Source of the DNA: Lachnospiraceae bacterium
GTDB taxonomy: Bacteria; Bacillota; Clostridia; Lachnospirales; Lachnospiraceae
Length of the DNA: 64,000 nt
Direction: 5' to 3'
NCBI GenBank assembly: GCA_029225065.1
Contig: JAQXVT010000073.1
Span: 1-64,000, forward strand
The notes under the pieces were generated by a model. That model did not search any database. It had not been told where the DNA came from and saw only the letters and a list, made by a program, of their open reading frames with translations. The position numbers and the translations under genes are program-made. This document shows positions 50,679 to 59,118 of the stretch, in pieces (position 1 is the first letter of the stretch; each line of letters starts with the position of its first letter).

Positions 50679-52013
50679 TCAGCTGAGTTTGCGAATATGT
50701 CTCATATACAAAAGCCCGGTTGCATCTGCGAGTACCCATCCGATCGGAATCGCGAGCCAGATGCCGGTCTCTCCGATAAAAGCAGAGAGCAGATAGGCGA
50801 GTACAACCCGGGTGCCGAGCGAAATGACGGTGAGCACGACCGACATAAATGCCTTTTTGACTGCCCGGTAATAACCGTAGAGCAGAAACAGAAAACCGAT
50901 TCCAATGTAAAACGCACCCTCAATGCGAAGATAGTGCACACCGGATGCGATGACGGCAGTCTCTTTTGCACTGACAAAAATCTGCATCAGAGGAGCCGCG
51001 AAGCAGACGACCGCAGCGGAAATGATAAGACAGAAAACGCCGGAGAGCAGAAACGCCTGACGCGTGCCCTTGTGGATCCGTTCCGGATTTTCCGCTCCAT
51101 AATTTTGTGCGACGAAGGTGGAATAGGCGTTGCCAAAGTCCTGCACAGGCAGATACGCGAGGGTGTCGATCTTGACGGCAGCCGCGAATGCCGCCATCAC
51201 GGTGGCTCCGAAGCTGTTGACCAGTCCCTGTACCATGAGAATGCCGAAGTTCATGACGGACTGCTGCAGACAGGTCAGGGAGGAGAGATTTACGATCTCG
51301 CGGAAGATCGAGCGGTCAAAAAAGTGGCCGGACAGGACTTCTTTTCTGGACGGAAGCAGCTGCGGGCAGCGGCGCAGCACATAAATCGTGATGCCGATGC
51401 CGGAGACGTACTGAGAGAAGACGGTCGCGAACGCGGCTCCGCGGATGCCCCATGGAAGTACAGCCACAAACAGCAGATCGAGTGCGATATTCAGAACTGC
51501 GGAGATGGCCAGAAAGACAAGCGGAGTGGATGAATTTCCAAGCGCGCGCAGCAGGCAGGAAAAGAAGTTGTAGAGGGAGGAGGCAATGAGTCCTGCGAAG
51601 ATGATGAGCAGGTAAGCGCGCATACCATCCCAGACGTTTTCCGGTACACGCAGGAAATACAGGATCGGATCAAGAAACAGATAGACCGTAAGATTTAAAA
51701 GAATGGTCACGCCGCCGATCAGGAAAAAGGCGTGCACGATCGATGACTGCAGAGATTTTGTATCCTGTTTTCCCTGATAGATTGAAAAAAGTGCGCTGCT
51801 TCCCATCGAGAGCCCGAGAAAAATCGAGGTCAGAAATGTCATTAACGTGTAAGCGGAGCCGACGGCAGCCAGTGCGTTGCTGCCGAGCACGCGCCCGACG
51901 ATGAGCGTGTCGGCGATATTGTAGCACTGTTGGAGCAAATTTCCCGCCATCATCGGCAGTGCAAATAAAATAAGGGAGCGGGAGATGTTCCCGCGGGTGA
52001 GATCGTGGTACAT
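50679..52013 (-). CDS. MATE-family exporter
   Basis: The protein is 444 aa with about twelve membrane helices. The start MYHDLTRGNISRSLILFALP and the motif GNLLQQCYNIADTLIVGRVLG are typical of the clostridial NorM/MATE branch. The second half begins near REIVNLSSLTCLQQSVMNFG. It would export drugs or metabolites; substrate unknown. CCAGGGAGG lies before the start on the minus strand. The 3' end reaches into the region beside the decayed 50447 remnant without a clear terminator. Confidence 0.92.
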   Translation of the reverse strand: MYHDLTRGNISRSLILFALPMMAGNLLQQCYNIADTLIVGRVLGSNALAAVGSAYTLMTFLTSIFLGLSMGSSALFSIYQGKQDTKSLQSSIVHAFFLIGGVTILLNLTVYLFLDPILYFLRVPENVWDGMRAYLLIIFAGLIASSLYNFFSCLLRALGNSSTPLVFLAISAVLNIALDLLFVAVLPWGIRGAAFATVFSQYVSGIGITIYVLRRCPQLLPSRKEVLSGHFFDRSIFREIVNLSSLTCLQQSVMNFGILMVQGLVNSFGATVMAAFAAAVKIDTLAYLPVQDFGNAYSTFVAQNYGAENPERIHKGTRQAFLLSGVFCLIISAAVVCFAAPLMQIFVSAKETAVIASGVHYLRIEGAFYIGIGFLFLLYGYYRAVKKAFMSVVLTVISLGTRVVLAYLLSAFIGETGIWLAIPIGWVLADATGLLYMRHIRKLS

Positions 52014-52107
52014 GGGGCCTCCCTGGTTTTAGACCGTTATAGACGGCGTTGCCCGGATCAAAGCAAATATTCGCAATGGAAGGAACTTGCCAGACCCGGT
52101 CAAAACA

Positions 52108-52153
52108 GCCTCCTGCGTCAGAGCATTTATAAATACGCTCTGAGCAAGGAGGC
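52108..52153. terminator. Long hairpin, probable terminator of the DUF1622 gene
   Basis: GCCTCCTGCGTCAGAGC (from 52108) pairs imperfectly with GCTCTGAGCAAGGAGGC (to 52153) around an AT-rich loop. On the minus strand it is followed by TGTTTTGACC. It lies between the DUF1622 gene and the MATE gene, both on the minus strand. Confidence 0.65.
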
Positions 52154-52170
52154 CGAAGTTTTACAAATAA

Positions 52171-52196
52171 CGGAGTGGATTGAGAATGTTTACGTT
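52171..52196 (+). repeat. Dispersed palindromic repeat, copy 11 (degenerate)
   Basis: CGGAGTGGATTGAGAATGTT followed by TACGTT shares the central GGATTG-GAATGT pattern only. It could be a decayed copy. Confidence 0.35.
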
Positions 52197-52321
52197 CCTG
52201 TAAGTGGTTATCTGGTGGAAAGCTGTGGATTACTTCTGAATTCCGGATGCAAATTGTGGATAATTTCAGGATGCATCAGCTTATTCCGGATGAAGTTTCC
52301 CACAATATAGCCGCTGAAAGA

Positions 52322-52945
52322 TTACTGAGGATCTTTGGCAACCGTATCTGTAGAGGATTTTGGATCATTGTCTGTGCCTGTAGTGCCAGAATTTTTTGAT
52401 GTTTCGTCATCTGAAGAGTCTGAGATATCATTTGCAGTATCGGAAGATTTAACCGAAGTATTTGTTTCTGCATTGTCTGAACTGTTGGAAGCTTTAGCCT
52501 CATCGGTCGAAGCGTCTGTATCAGTGTTTTCCACAGGAACAACATTCTCAGAATCGTTTTTGGGTGTCGACGGTATCGCAGCTGCATCCGTATCCTCCGC
52601 CGCTGCCGCCTGCGCCGCTCCCGGCATCTGCTTTTCGTTTACTTCATTTTTGATCTCCCAGTGAATCAGGATGGTGAGGACGGCGCGCAGTGCAATGATG
52701 CTGCCGACAATCGCGATCTCGCTTAAGCTGCGGACGACAACGGTACGGAGAATCTCGCTTCCAAGCTTGAATTCCAGTCCCATTGCAAGGCCCTGGGCAA
52801 GGACGAGGCGCGTATCCGGTGCTTTTCGCACGTAGTTGACAAGGCCCTGAATACCGGCGTAGGTGATGACGCCGACACCGATGTATTCAAATAGAAGCAT
52901 GGCCAGATTTACGAAAGAATGAAGCAGTGTTTCAAGAAGTTCCAT
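52322..52945 (-). CDS. DUF1622 membrane protein with disordered acidic tail
   Basis: The protein is 207 aa. Residues 1-105 have three predicted membrane helices and match the DUF1622 pattern: FEYIGVGVITYAGIQGLVNY, LAQGLAMGLEFKLGSEILRT and ALRAVLTILIHWEI. The remaining 100 residues are a Ser/Thr/Asp/Glu-rich low-complexity tail that is probably disordered and cytoplasmic or outside. The function of DUF1622 is unknown. ATG 52945 follows GAAAGGAAT; an in-frame ATG 14 codons earlier is less well placed. It is monocistronic, ended by the hairpin at 52108-52153. Confidence 0.85.
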   Translation of the reverse strand: MELLETLLHSFVNLAMLLFEYIGVGVITYAGIQGLVNYVRKAPDTRLVLAQGLAMGLEFKLGSEILRTVVVRSLSEIAIVGSIIALRAVLTILIHWEIKNEVNEKQMPGAAQAAAAEDTDAAAIPSTPKNDSENVVPVENTDTDASTDEAKASNSSDNAETNTSVKSSDTANDISDSSDDETSKNSGTTGTDNDPKSSTDTVAKDPQ

Positions 52946-53161
52946 AAACGGGGATTCCTTTCTCTTTTCTTTTGCATACGGCCGCAAATCGCGAAGTCTG
53001 TTTTGTCAGGTAGAGTATATAAAAAATATTCTTGCAACTGGCAGGATCTGCTTTGCGGCATAATGCCGAATATCATTTAGTATAGCCTTAAAAGAGGGGA
53101 ATTGCAACCATCAAAGCGGATATCATTTTCAAATGAACTCCAGATGACCCAAAATCGGAGA

Positions 53162-53190
53162 TTGCGGTCTGCCGTGATCTGTGATATAGT
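53162..53190 (+). promoter_or_regulatory. Promoter of the DegV-family gene
   Basis: TTGCGG (53162-53167) and TATAGT (53185-53190) are 17 bp apart, about 45 bp before ATG 53236. Confidence 0.6.
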
Positions 53191-53235
53191 TAAACATATT
53201 AACTGAACAAAAAAACTGAACAAACCGGAGGAATC

Positions 53236-54114
53236 ATGGGAAGAGTAGCGATTGTAACAGACAGCAACAGCGGTATTACACAGGCGCAGGCCGGAGAGCT
53301 TGGAATTCACGTTATTCCGATGCCGTTTTATATTAATGGAAAACTGTATTATGAGGATCTGACTCTGTCACAGGAGGAATTCTATCAGCATTTAAGCGAG
53401 AAAGCGGAGATTTCAACCTCGATGCCGGCGATGCCGGATGTGACCGGGCTTTGGGATAAGCTTCTGAAAACATATGACGCGGTGGTACATATCCCAATGT
53501 CAAGCGGACTGAGCAGCTCCTGCCAGACCGCACAGATGCTGGCGCAGGATTACGACGGACGCGTGCAGGTGGTTGATAATAAGCGGATTTCCGTGACACA
53601 GCGTCAGGCGGCGCTGGATGCAGAGGCTTTGGCACAGGCTGGATGGAGTGCAGAAAAGATCAAGGCGTATTTGGAGGAGACAGCGATGACCTCCAGTATT
53701 TATATCACACTGTCTACCTTATATTATCTGAAGAAAGGCGGACGCATCACACCGGCTGCGGCTGCACTTGGTACTTTGCTTCGTTTAAAGCCGGTGCTTC
53801 AGATTCAGGGTGAGCGGCTGGATGCGTATGCGAAGAGCCGGACACTGAAGGCTGCGAAGAGTGCGATGATCGAAGCCATCCGAAAAGATTGTGTGGAGCG
53901 CTTTGGAAGTGACGAGCAGGCGACAGGCATGGATATCATGATTGCGTATTCCGGTACGGATATGACGGAGGTCAATCAGTGGGAGCAGGAGGTGCGCGAA
54001 GCATTTCCGGGACATGATGAGATTATTGTAAATCCGCTGTCCTTAAGCGTATCCTGCCACATCGGACCGGGCGCGATTGCAGTGACGTGCTCGAAGAAGC
54101 TGGAGGAGATTTAA
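53236..54114 (+). CDS. DegV-family fatty-acid-binding protein
   Basis: The protein is 292 aa with the DegV/FakB fold. In Gram-positive bacteria FakB proteins hold a fatty acid while FakA phosphorylates it for entry to phospholipid synthesis. Motifs are IVTDSNSGIT at the start, STSMPAMPDV, HIPMSSGLSSSCQTAQML and YLKKGGRITPAAAALGTLL; the fatty-acid carboxylate usually contacts Ser/Thr in the TSMP segment and a His, here probably in CHIGPGAI. No fakA gene is next to it. CCGGAGG precedes ATG 53236, and the gene has its own promoter. Confidence 0.92.
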   Translation: MGRVAIVTDSNSGITQAQAGELGIHVIPMPFYINGKLYYEDLTLSQEEFYQHLSEKAEISTSMPAMPDVTGLWDKLLKTYDAVVHIPMSSGLSSSCQTAQMLAQDYDGRVQVVDNKRISVTQRQAALDAEALAQAGWSAEKIKAYLEETAMTSSIYITLSTLYYLKKGGRITPAAAALGTLLRLKPVLQIQGERLDAYAKSRTLKAAKSAMIEAIRKDCVERFGSDEQATGMDIMIAYSGTDMTEVNQWEQEVREAFPGHDEIIVNPLSLSVSCHIGPGAIAVTCSKKLEEI

Positions 54115-54118
54115 CCAA

Positions 54119-54170
54119 GCCAGGCAGCGAAGCAAATTGCGAATATCCGCTTTGATTCGAGTCAGGCAAG
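54119..54170 (+). repeat. Dispersed palindromic repeat, copy 12
   Basis: The unit begins four bases after the DegV stop: GCCAGGCAGCGAAGCAAATT then GCGAATATCCGCTTTGATTC, followed by the shared flank GAGTCAGGCAAG. It is one of the longer copies. Confidence 0.8.
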
Positions 54171-54253
54171 ACCCATGCGAGACCGCGCATAAAAAAAGCT
54201 TGACAAATACAGGAAACAGTGGTAGTTTATGTGCATAAATAAAGCAAATGACG

Positions 54254-54290
54254 AAGGCGTCTATACCGAAAGGTGTAGACGTCTTTTTTT
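54254..54290 (+). terminator. Intrinsic terminator downstream of the DegV gene
   Basis: AAGGCGTCTATACC (54254-54267) pairs with GGTGTAGACGTCTT (54272-54285), tetraloop-like GAAA, followed by TTTTT. A second hairpin without a T tract lies at 54365-54390 (GGGCAGCGT/ACGCTGCCC). Nothing else is evident in 54115-54490. Confidence 0.9.
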
Positions 54291-54490
54291 GTTTATATAT
54301 CATTCACTTCGGTTTCCAATTGCAGCATCGCTGTGATTAGAAATAAATATCACACACACTTTTTGGGCAGCGTTCATAGGGACGCTGCCCGCCCCCTCTA
54401 AGGACATTTTCATATCTCAAAGCAGAAAGAATCTCTCTTTTATTTTTCCAGTACAGATAGTTTTTCAGTCAGCGGAAACGTTTTGTCTGT

Positions 54491-56494
54491 TTATGCATCC
54501 AGTTCCTCCATCACATATTTTTCCAGAATGTTAAACGGCGCGGGCCCGACTTTCAGTACCGCCTCATGAAACGCTTTCAGCGTAAACGCATCTCCCATCT
54601 CCATTTTCGCCTTTTCGCGCAGAGACTGGAAATTCAGCCAGCCGACATAATACTGCAGATAATTGCCAGGCGACTGCAGGATGTTCTGGTAAAGGGCGCG
54701 CGCGGAATCCTCACGGAATCCAAGCTGTGTCAGAAAGGCGGAGACATCCTCGAGGGAGTAGCCCCTGTAATGGATTCCGATGTCAAGCAGGGACGCAAGG
54801 CCAAGCGTGAAAGCGCGGTTTTTCTGGGCAATGGCGGCTGTTTTGGTATCCTGACTCCAGAGGCCGTAGGAATACATTTCCACGTAGGTGGCCCATCCTT
54901 CCGTGTAGCCGCCGGTGCCGAGAATATTGCGCAGCGGGTCCGGGGAGAGCGACTGAAAATAAACGCTCTGATAGAGATGGCCGGGATATCCCTCGTGCGC
55001 CAGTGTTGTATACAGCTCAAGTCCCTGATAATGCTCGGCAGGATTGATGTAGATCACGTTGTCGAGGTAGCTGTCGATCGCGGGCGTCAGGTAAAAGGCC
55101 GGACTTAAATATTCCTGCAAAGAGGCATGCACCTGACGGACCGCGCAGGAAACCGCAGGAGAATCCGGGAAATCCTGTGTGATTTTCTGGCGGAGATCCT
55201 TGAGCATGCTCACCGGGTCGTCATCTAAAGAGGAAGATACAGGTAATTCAAGAGTTGACGAAATACGCGGAGAGAAAGAAACAGGTGCAAGCCTTGAGAC
55301 GCTGGATGAAGGAAGAAACAGCGAGGCAATCCATTCATTGTTGATATCTGGCTGTGCAGAAAGTCTGCTTTCTTTTGCTGCGTCGCTTTCGTTTGCTGTT
55401 TTTTGCGTTTCACCGGCTTCTGAAGCAGTTTCATTCGAAGATGTCTCCATTTCATCAGTGACCGGTTCAGACTCACCTGCCCACGTCTCAGCCTCGTCGA
55501 TAGTTGAATCCACCACCCCAATCAGTTCCTGCGCCGCCGTGAAATCCGCCGTCATCTGCTGCTTGATTGCTTCCTCAATCTTCTCGATCGGCCGTTTATC
55601 GCCGGTTGTTTTATGTACAAGATACTCATAATATTCTTTTCCTTTGGGGAGATACGAAAGACCAAGTTCATTTTTTCCGGTGCCGATCAGCGAACGGAGC
55701 GCGTCGATCAGATTCTGGTAGGCGGGGATGACGTAGGTGAGCACGGATTTTTTGCAGCGGTCGCAGTAGGCGATTTTTTCATCTGCAGTCAGGTTTGTAA
55801 AGCGGTCAATTTTATCTTCAAAAACGGAGATCAGATAATTGTTTTCCGGGTCTTTGATAAAGTCGCTGCACTGTCTGATGACCGCCGTGGCACTTGCACG
55901 GCTCATAAAAAGACCGGCGGTGGATTTGTGCTGCTCAAAATCGATGACCGAAGAAAAATAGTTGGGAAGCTGAGTGAGCAGTGCAAGATAGTCCTCGATA
56001 TCGCCCTTTGTGCGCAGGGGATATTCGGCGAGCAGGATTGGCAGCTGCGCCTGAATACCAAGGGAGGCGCCAAGGGGCTCATCGTACAGCACAAGGTCAG
56101 AAGCAGTAAGCTCCGTATCGAGATAATCAAGAAAAATGTCGTAGGTCAGCTGCTGCGAAGCAGACAATTCATTTCGGTCAAACGCTCGCAGCGCTGTCTG
56201 ATAATTTTCGCAGGCGGAAAGAGCGAGCATCCGGCTTTGCAGATCGGAGCTGCCAAGCGAGACCTCCTCCTGCTGAATGCCATAATTTTCCGGATTTGCG
56301 ACGGTGTAATGCAGGTTTAAGGTGTTTCCGCCAAGCTCGGAGCAGAAGACTTCTTTGGTGAAATCAGAAAAACGTTTCTTCTGTGTGAGCGGGAATCCGA
56401 GAAAATGCAGCACACTGCATCCGACCACAAGCAGGGCGATCAGAAAGAGCAGGAATCGTTTTCGAAAGTTAAAATAAGGAAAGGAACGGGACAT
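54491..56494 (-). CDS. Membrane-anchored DUF885-family (putative metallopeptidase) protein
   Basis: The protein is 667 aa. An N-terminal hydrophobic segment (FLLFLIALLVVGCSVLHFLG, residues 14-33) contains VVGC, a possible lipobox, so it is either a lipoprotein or helix-anchored and faces outside. The rest matches DUF885, whose members carry a HExxxxH-like zinc motif, here HEGYPGH at 500-506, plus NPAEHYQGLELYTTLA just before it and YTEGWATYVEMYS after it. A Glu/Ser/Thr-rich insert at about 345-390 looks disordered. It is probably a secreted peptidase; substrate unknown. No clear partner gene is adjacent. Confidence 0.88.
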   Translation of the reverse strand: MSRSFPYFNFRKRFLLFLIALLVVGCSVLHFLGFPLTQKKRFSDFTKEVFCSELGGNTLNLHYTVANPENYGIQQEEVSLGSSDLQSRMLALSACENYQTALRAFDRNELSASQQLTYDIFLDYLDTELTASDLVLYDEPLGASLGIQAQLPILLAEYPLRTKGDIEDYLALLTQLPNYFSSVIDFEQHKSTAGLFMSRASATAVIRQCSDFIKDPENNYLISVFEDKIDRFTNLTADEKIAYCDRCKKSVLTYVIPAYQNLIDALRSLIGTGKNELGLSYLPKGKEYYEYLVHKTTGDKRPIEKIEEAIKQQMTADFTAAQELIGVVDSTIDEAETWAGESEPVTDEMETSSNETASEAGETQKTANESDAAKESRLSAQPDINNEWIASLFLPSSSVSRLAPVSFSPRISSTLELPVSSSLDDDPVSMLKDLRQKITQDFPDSPAVSCAVRQVHASLQEYLSPAFYLTPAIDSYLDNVIYINPAEHYQGLELYTTLAHEGYPGHLYQSVYFQSLSPDPLRNILGTGGYTEGWATYVEMYSYGLWSQDTKTAAIAQKNRAFTLGLASLLDIGIHYRGYSLEDVSAFLTQLGFREDSARALYQNILQSPGNYLQYYVGWLNFQSLREKAKMEMGDAFTLKAFHEAVLKVGPAPFNILEKYVMEELDA

Positions 56495-56671
56495 GGCAGA
56501 CTCCGAAGGGCATCTTGCTCTAGTTTATGTGGGCGCATGAGGTGATAGAACTACTGGTGCGTAAATGAACGGAGTGCGGCAGGCCCACTGTAAAGCAGCG
56601 CGGAGCAATAAGCAGTGTTTTGTAAGATAGCTTTGCATGGGCAATAGTTTGAGAAGAAAGCGCGAAACGGG

Positions 56672-56700
56672 TTGACAGAAAATGGTGCTTGTGCTACCTT
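56672..56700 (+). promoter_or_regulatory. Promoter of the metG T-box leader
   Basis: TTGACA (56672-56677) is 17 bp from TACCTT (56695-56700), which has a TGC extended -10 just before it. Confidence 0.7.
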
Positions 56701-56706
56701 AGAAGA

Positions 56707-57040
56707 TAGTGAATAACTGGCTATTGGCATCTTTGATAACAGCCGGAAGCCGGAAAAAACGCAAACTCAGTGAAAAAGAGAGTACCCATCTGGAAATGCT
56801 ACAGAGAATTCCTGTTTGGTGAGAGGGAAGACACAGAAGGATAGGGAAGATGGCTTTTGAGGGGCGTATCTGAGCCGGAGGGTTAGGGTACGACAGGACC
56901 GCCTGTTACAGCGGAAGGGTAAGAGGGAGAGCTCCCAAAGCACCCGCAGAGGTCTGCATCGCAAGAGGCAGATGAAAAGAAGTGGTACCACGGTCCGTCC
57001 GTCTTCTATATTATAAAAAGAAGACAGGCGGTTTTTTTAA
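56707..57040 (+). promoter_or_regulatory. T-box leader of metG (probable methionine specifier)
   Basis: The T-box bulge AGAAGTGGTACCACGG lies at about 56979-56994. The terminator pairs CCGTCCGTCTTCT (from about 56995) with AGAAGACAGGCGG (to about 57031), followed by TTTTTTT. An ATG in GGAAATGCTACAG near 56793-56805 is a candidate specifier for tRNA-Met, but I cannot prove it is in the specifier loop. The leader would raise metG expression when tRNA-Met is uncharged. The upstream part 56495-56671 shows nothing recognisable. Confidence 0.85.
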
Positions 57041-57042
57041 CC

Positions 57043-57095
57043 GAATCCAAGCAGCGAAGCGGGTTGCGAATGTCCGCTTTGTCTCGAATCAAGCA
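57043..57095 (+). repeat. Dispersed palindromic repeat, copy 13, inside the metG leader
   Basis: AATCCAAGCAGCGAAGCGGG then TTGCGAATGTCCGCTTTGTC, followed by TCGAATCAAGCAAGC, is a near-complete copy. It lies between the T-box terminator and the metG ribosome binding site (GGAGG at about 57114-57118), so it is part of every full-length metG transcript. Confidence 0.85.
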
Positions 57096-57125
57096 AGCAA
57101 CGACCATAGATTGGAGGAAAACAAA

Positions 57126-59114
57126 ATGTGCAATCAGTGTAAACCAAAGTATTATATGACAACCGCGATCGCCTATGCGTCCGGCAAGCCGCACATCGGC
57201 AACACGTATGAGATCGTGCTGGCAGACAGCATCGCCCGCTACAGAAGAATGCAGGGCTACGACGTATTTTTCCAGACCGGTACCGACGAGCACGGCCAGA
57301 AGATCGAGCTGAAGGCCGAGGCCGCAGGCATCACGCCGAAGCAGCACGTAGACAACGTGGCAGGCGAGATCAAGCGCATCTGGGATCTGATGAATACGTC
57401 CTATGACAAATTTATCCGTACGACGGACGAGGATCATGAGCGTCAGGTGCAGAAAATTTTCAAAAAAATGTATGAAAAGGGAGATATCTACAAAGGCTCT
57501 TATGAGGGGATGTACTGTACACCATGTGAGTCCTTTTGGACAGAGTCTCAGCTGGTGGACGGCAAGTGCCCGGACTGTGGACGCGAGGTAAAACCGGCAA
57601 AAGAGGAAGCGTACTTCTTCAGAATGAGCAAATATGCAGACCGTCTGATCGAGCATATCAATACGCACCCGGAATTCATTCAGCCGGTATCCCGCAAGAA
57701 TGAGATGATGAACAACTTCCTGCTTCCTGGTCTGCAGGATCTTTGCGTATCCCGTACCTCCTTTAAATGGGGTATCCCGGTTGACTTTGATGACCGTCAC
57801 GTTGTTTATGTATGGCTGGATGCGCTGACCAACTATATCACCGGAATCGGTTATGACTGCGACGGCGACAGCAGCGATCTGTTTAAGAAGAACTGGCCGG
57901 CAGACCTGCATCTGATCGGAAAGGATATCATCCGTTTCCATACGATTTACTGGCCGATATTCCTGATGTCTCTCGATCTGCCGCTGCCGAAGCAGGTATT
58001 CGGCCATCCGTGGCTGCTGCAGGGTGACGGCAAGATGAGTAAATCCAAAGGAAACGTGCTGTATGCAGACGACCTGGTAGAGGTATTCGGTGTGGATGCT
58101 GTCCGCTACTTTGTACTGCATGAGATGCCGTTTGAAAATGATGGTGTAATCTCCTGGGAGCTGATGGTCGAGCGTCTGAATTCTGATCTTGCAAACACGC
58201 TTGGTAATCTGGTAAACCGTACAATCTCCATGACAAACAAATATTTCGGCGGAGTAGTCACAAATGCAGGAGTGACAGAGCCGGTTGATGAAGAACTGAA
58301 GGCTGTTGCACTTTCTGTACCGGGCAAAGCGACCGCGAAGATGAATGAGCTGCGCGTGGCAGATGCGATCACAGAGATCTTTACGCTGTTCAAGCGCTGC
58401 AACAAATACATCGACGAGACGATGCCGTGGGCTCTGGCAAAGGACGAGGCAAAGAAAGACCGTCTGGCAACGGTGCTTTATAACCTGACCGAGAGCATCG
58501 CGATCGGAGCCTCTCTTCTGGAAGCATTTATGCCGGAGACCTCGGAGAAGATCCTTGCACAGTTAAATGCAAAGAAGCGTACGCTTGAGGAGATGAACCA
58601 GTTCGGTCTTTATGAGTCCGGCACAAAGGTAACGGAGCAGCCGGAAATCCTCTTTGCAAGAAAAGATCTCAAAGAGGTGCTTGAGTACGCTGAGAAGTTC
58701 CAGGCAGCACAGAAGGCTGCAGCAGGAGAACCGGCGGAAGAGGAGAAAAAAGAGGACGCAGAGCCGGTGATCGACATCGAGCCGAAGGAAGAGATCACAT
58801 TTGACGACTTCGGAAAAATGCAGTTCCAGGTCGGCGAGATCATTGCCTGCGAGGCAGTGAAGAAATCCAAGAAGCTGCTCTGCTCTCAGGTAAAGATCGG
58901 AAGTCAGGTAAAGCAGATCGTTTCCGGAATCAAAGCACACTACAGCCCGGAGGAGATGGTCGGCAAGAAGGTAATGGTACTGGTAAACCTCAAACCGGCG
59001 AAACTGGCAGGTGTCCTTTCTGAGGGAATGCTGCTTTGTGCAGAGGATGAGAACGGAGAGCTTGCTTTGATGGTTCCGGAGAAGAAGATGCCGTCCGGCG
59101 CAGAGATCTGCTGA
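57126..59114 (+). CDS. metG: Methionyl-tRNA synthetase
   Basis: The protein is 662 aa with three parts: class I catalytic core, anticodon-binding helices and a C-terminal Trbp111-like tRNA-binding domain (about 555-662). The HIGH motif is HIGN at 23-26 and KMSKS is at 303-307. A single zinc knuckle is formed by CTPCESF and CPDCGRE. I chose ATG 57126 because GGAGG precedes it; the longer in-frame start at 56982 lies inside the T-box leader. Upstream control is by that leader. A MATE gene follows after four bases. Confidence 0.96.
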   Translation: MCNQCKPKYYMTTAIAYASGKPHIGNTYEIVLADSIARYRRMQGYDVFFQTGTDEHGQKIELKAEAAGITPKQHVDNVAGEIKRIWDLMNTSYDKFIRTTDEDHERQVQKIFKKMYEKGDIYKGSYEGMYCTPCESFWTESQLVDGKCPDCGREVKPAKEEAYFFRMSKYADRLIEHINTHPEFIQPVSRKNEMMNNFLLPGLQDLCVSRTSFKWGIPVDFDDRHVVYVWLDALTNYITGIGYDCDGDSSDLFKKNWPADLHLIGKDIIRFHTIYWPIFLMSLDLPLPKQVFGHPWLLQGDGKMSKSKGNVLYADDLVEVFGVDAVRYFVLHEMPFENDGVISWELMVERLNSDLANTLGNLVNRTISMTNKYFGGVVTNAGVTEPVDEELKAVALSVPGKATAKMNELRVADAITEIFTLFKRCNKYIDETMPWALAKDEAKKDRLATVLYNLTESIAIGASLLEAFMPETSEKILAQLNAKKRTLEEMNQFGLYESGTKVTEQPEILFARKDLKEVLEYAEKFQAAQKAAAGEPAEEEKKEDAEPVIDIEPKEEITFDDFGKMQFQVGEIIACEAVKKSKKLLCSQVKIGSQVKQIVSGIKAHYSPEEMVGKKVMVLVNLKPAKLAGVLSEGMLLCAEDENGELALMVPEKKMPSGAEIC

Positions 59115-59118
59115 TTTT

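Noticed and set aside
50622-51533. 303-codon plus-strand open frame overlapping the MATE gene at 50679-52013
   Set aside because: The minus-strand MATE has membrane helices and family motifs; the plus frame is rich in charged residues with no domain and is its shadow.
56982-57125. N-terminal extension of methionyl-tRNA synthetase
   Set aside because: These codons cover the T-box terminator and a repeat copy; ATG 57126 has GGAGG and begins the conserved sequence.
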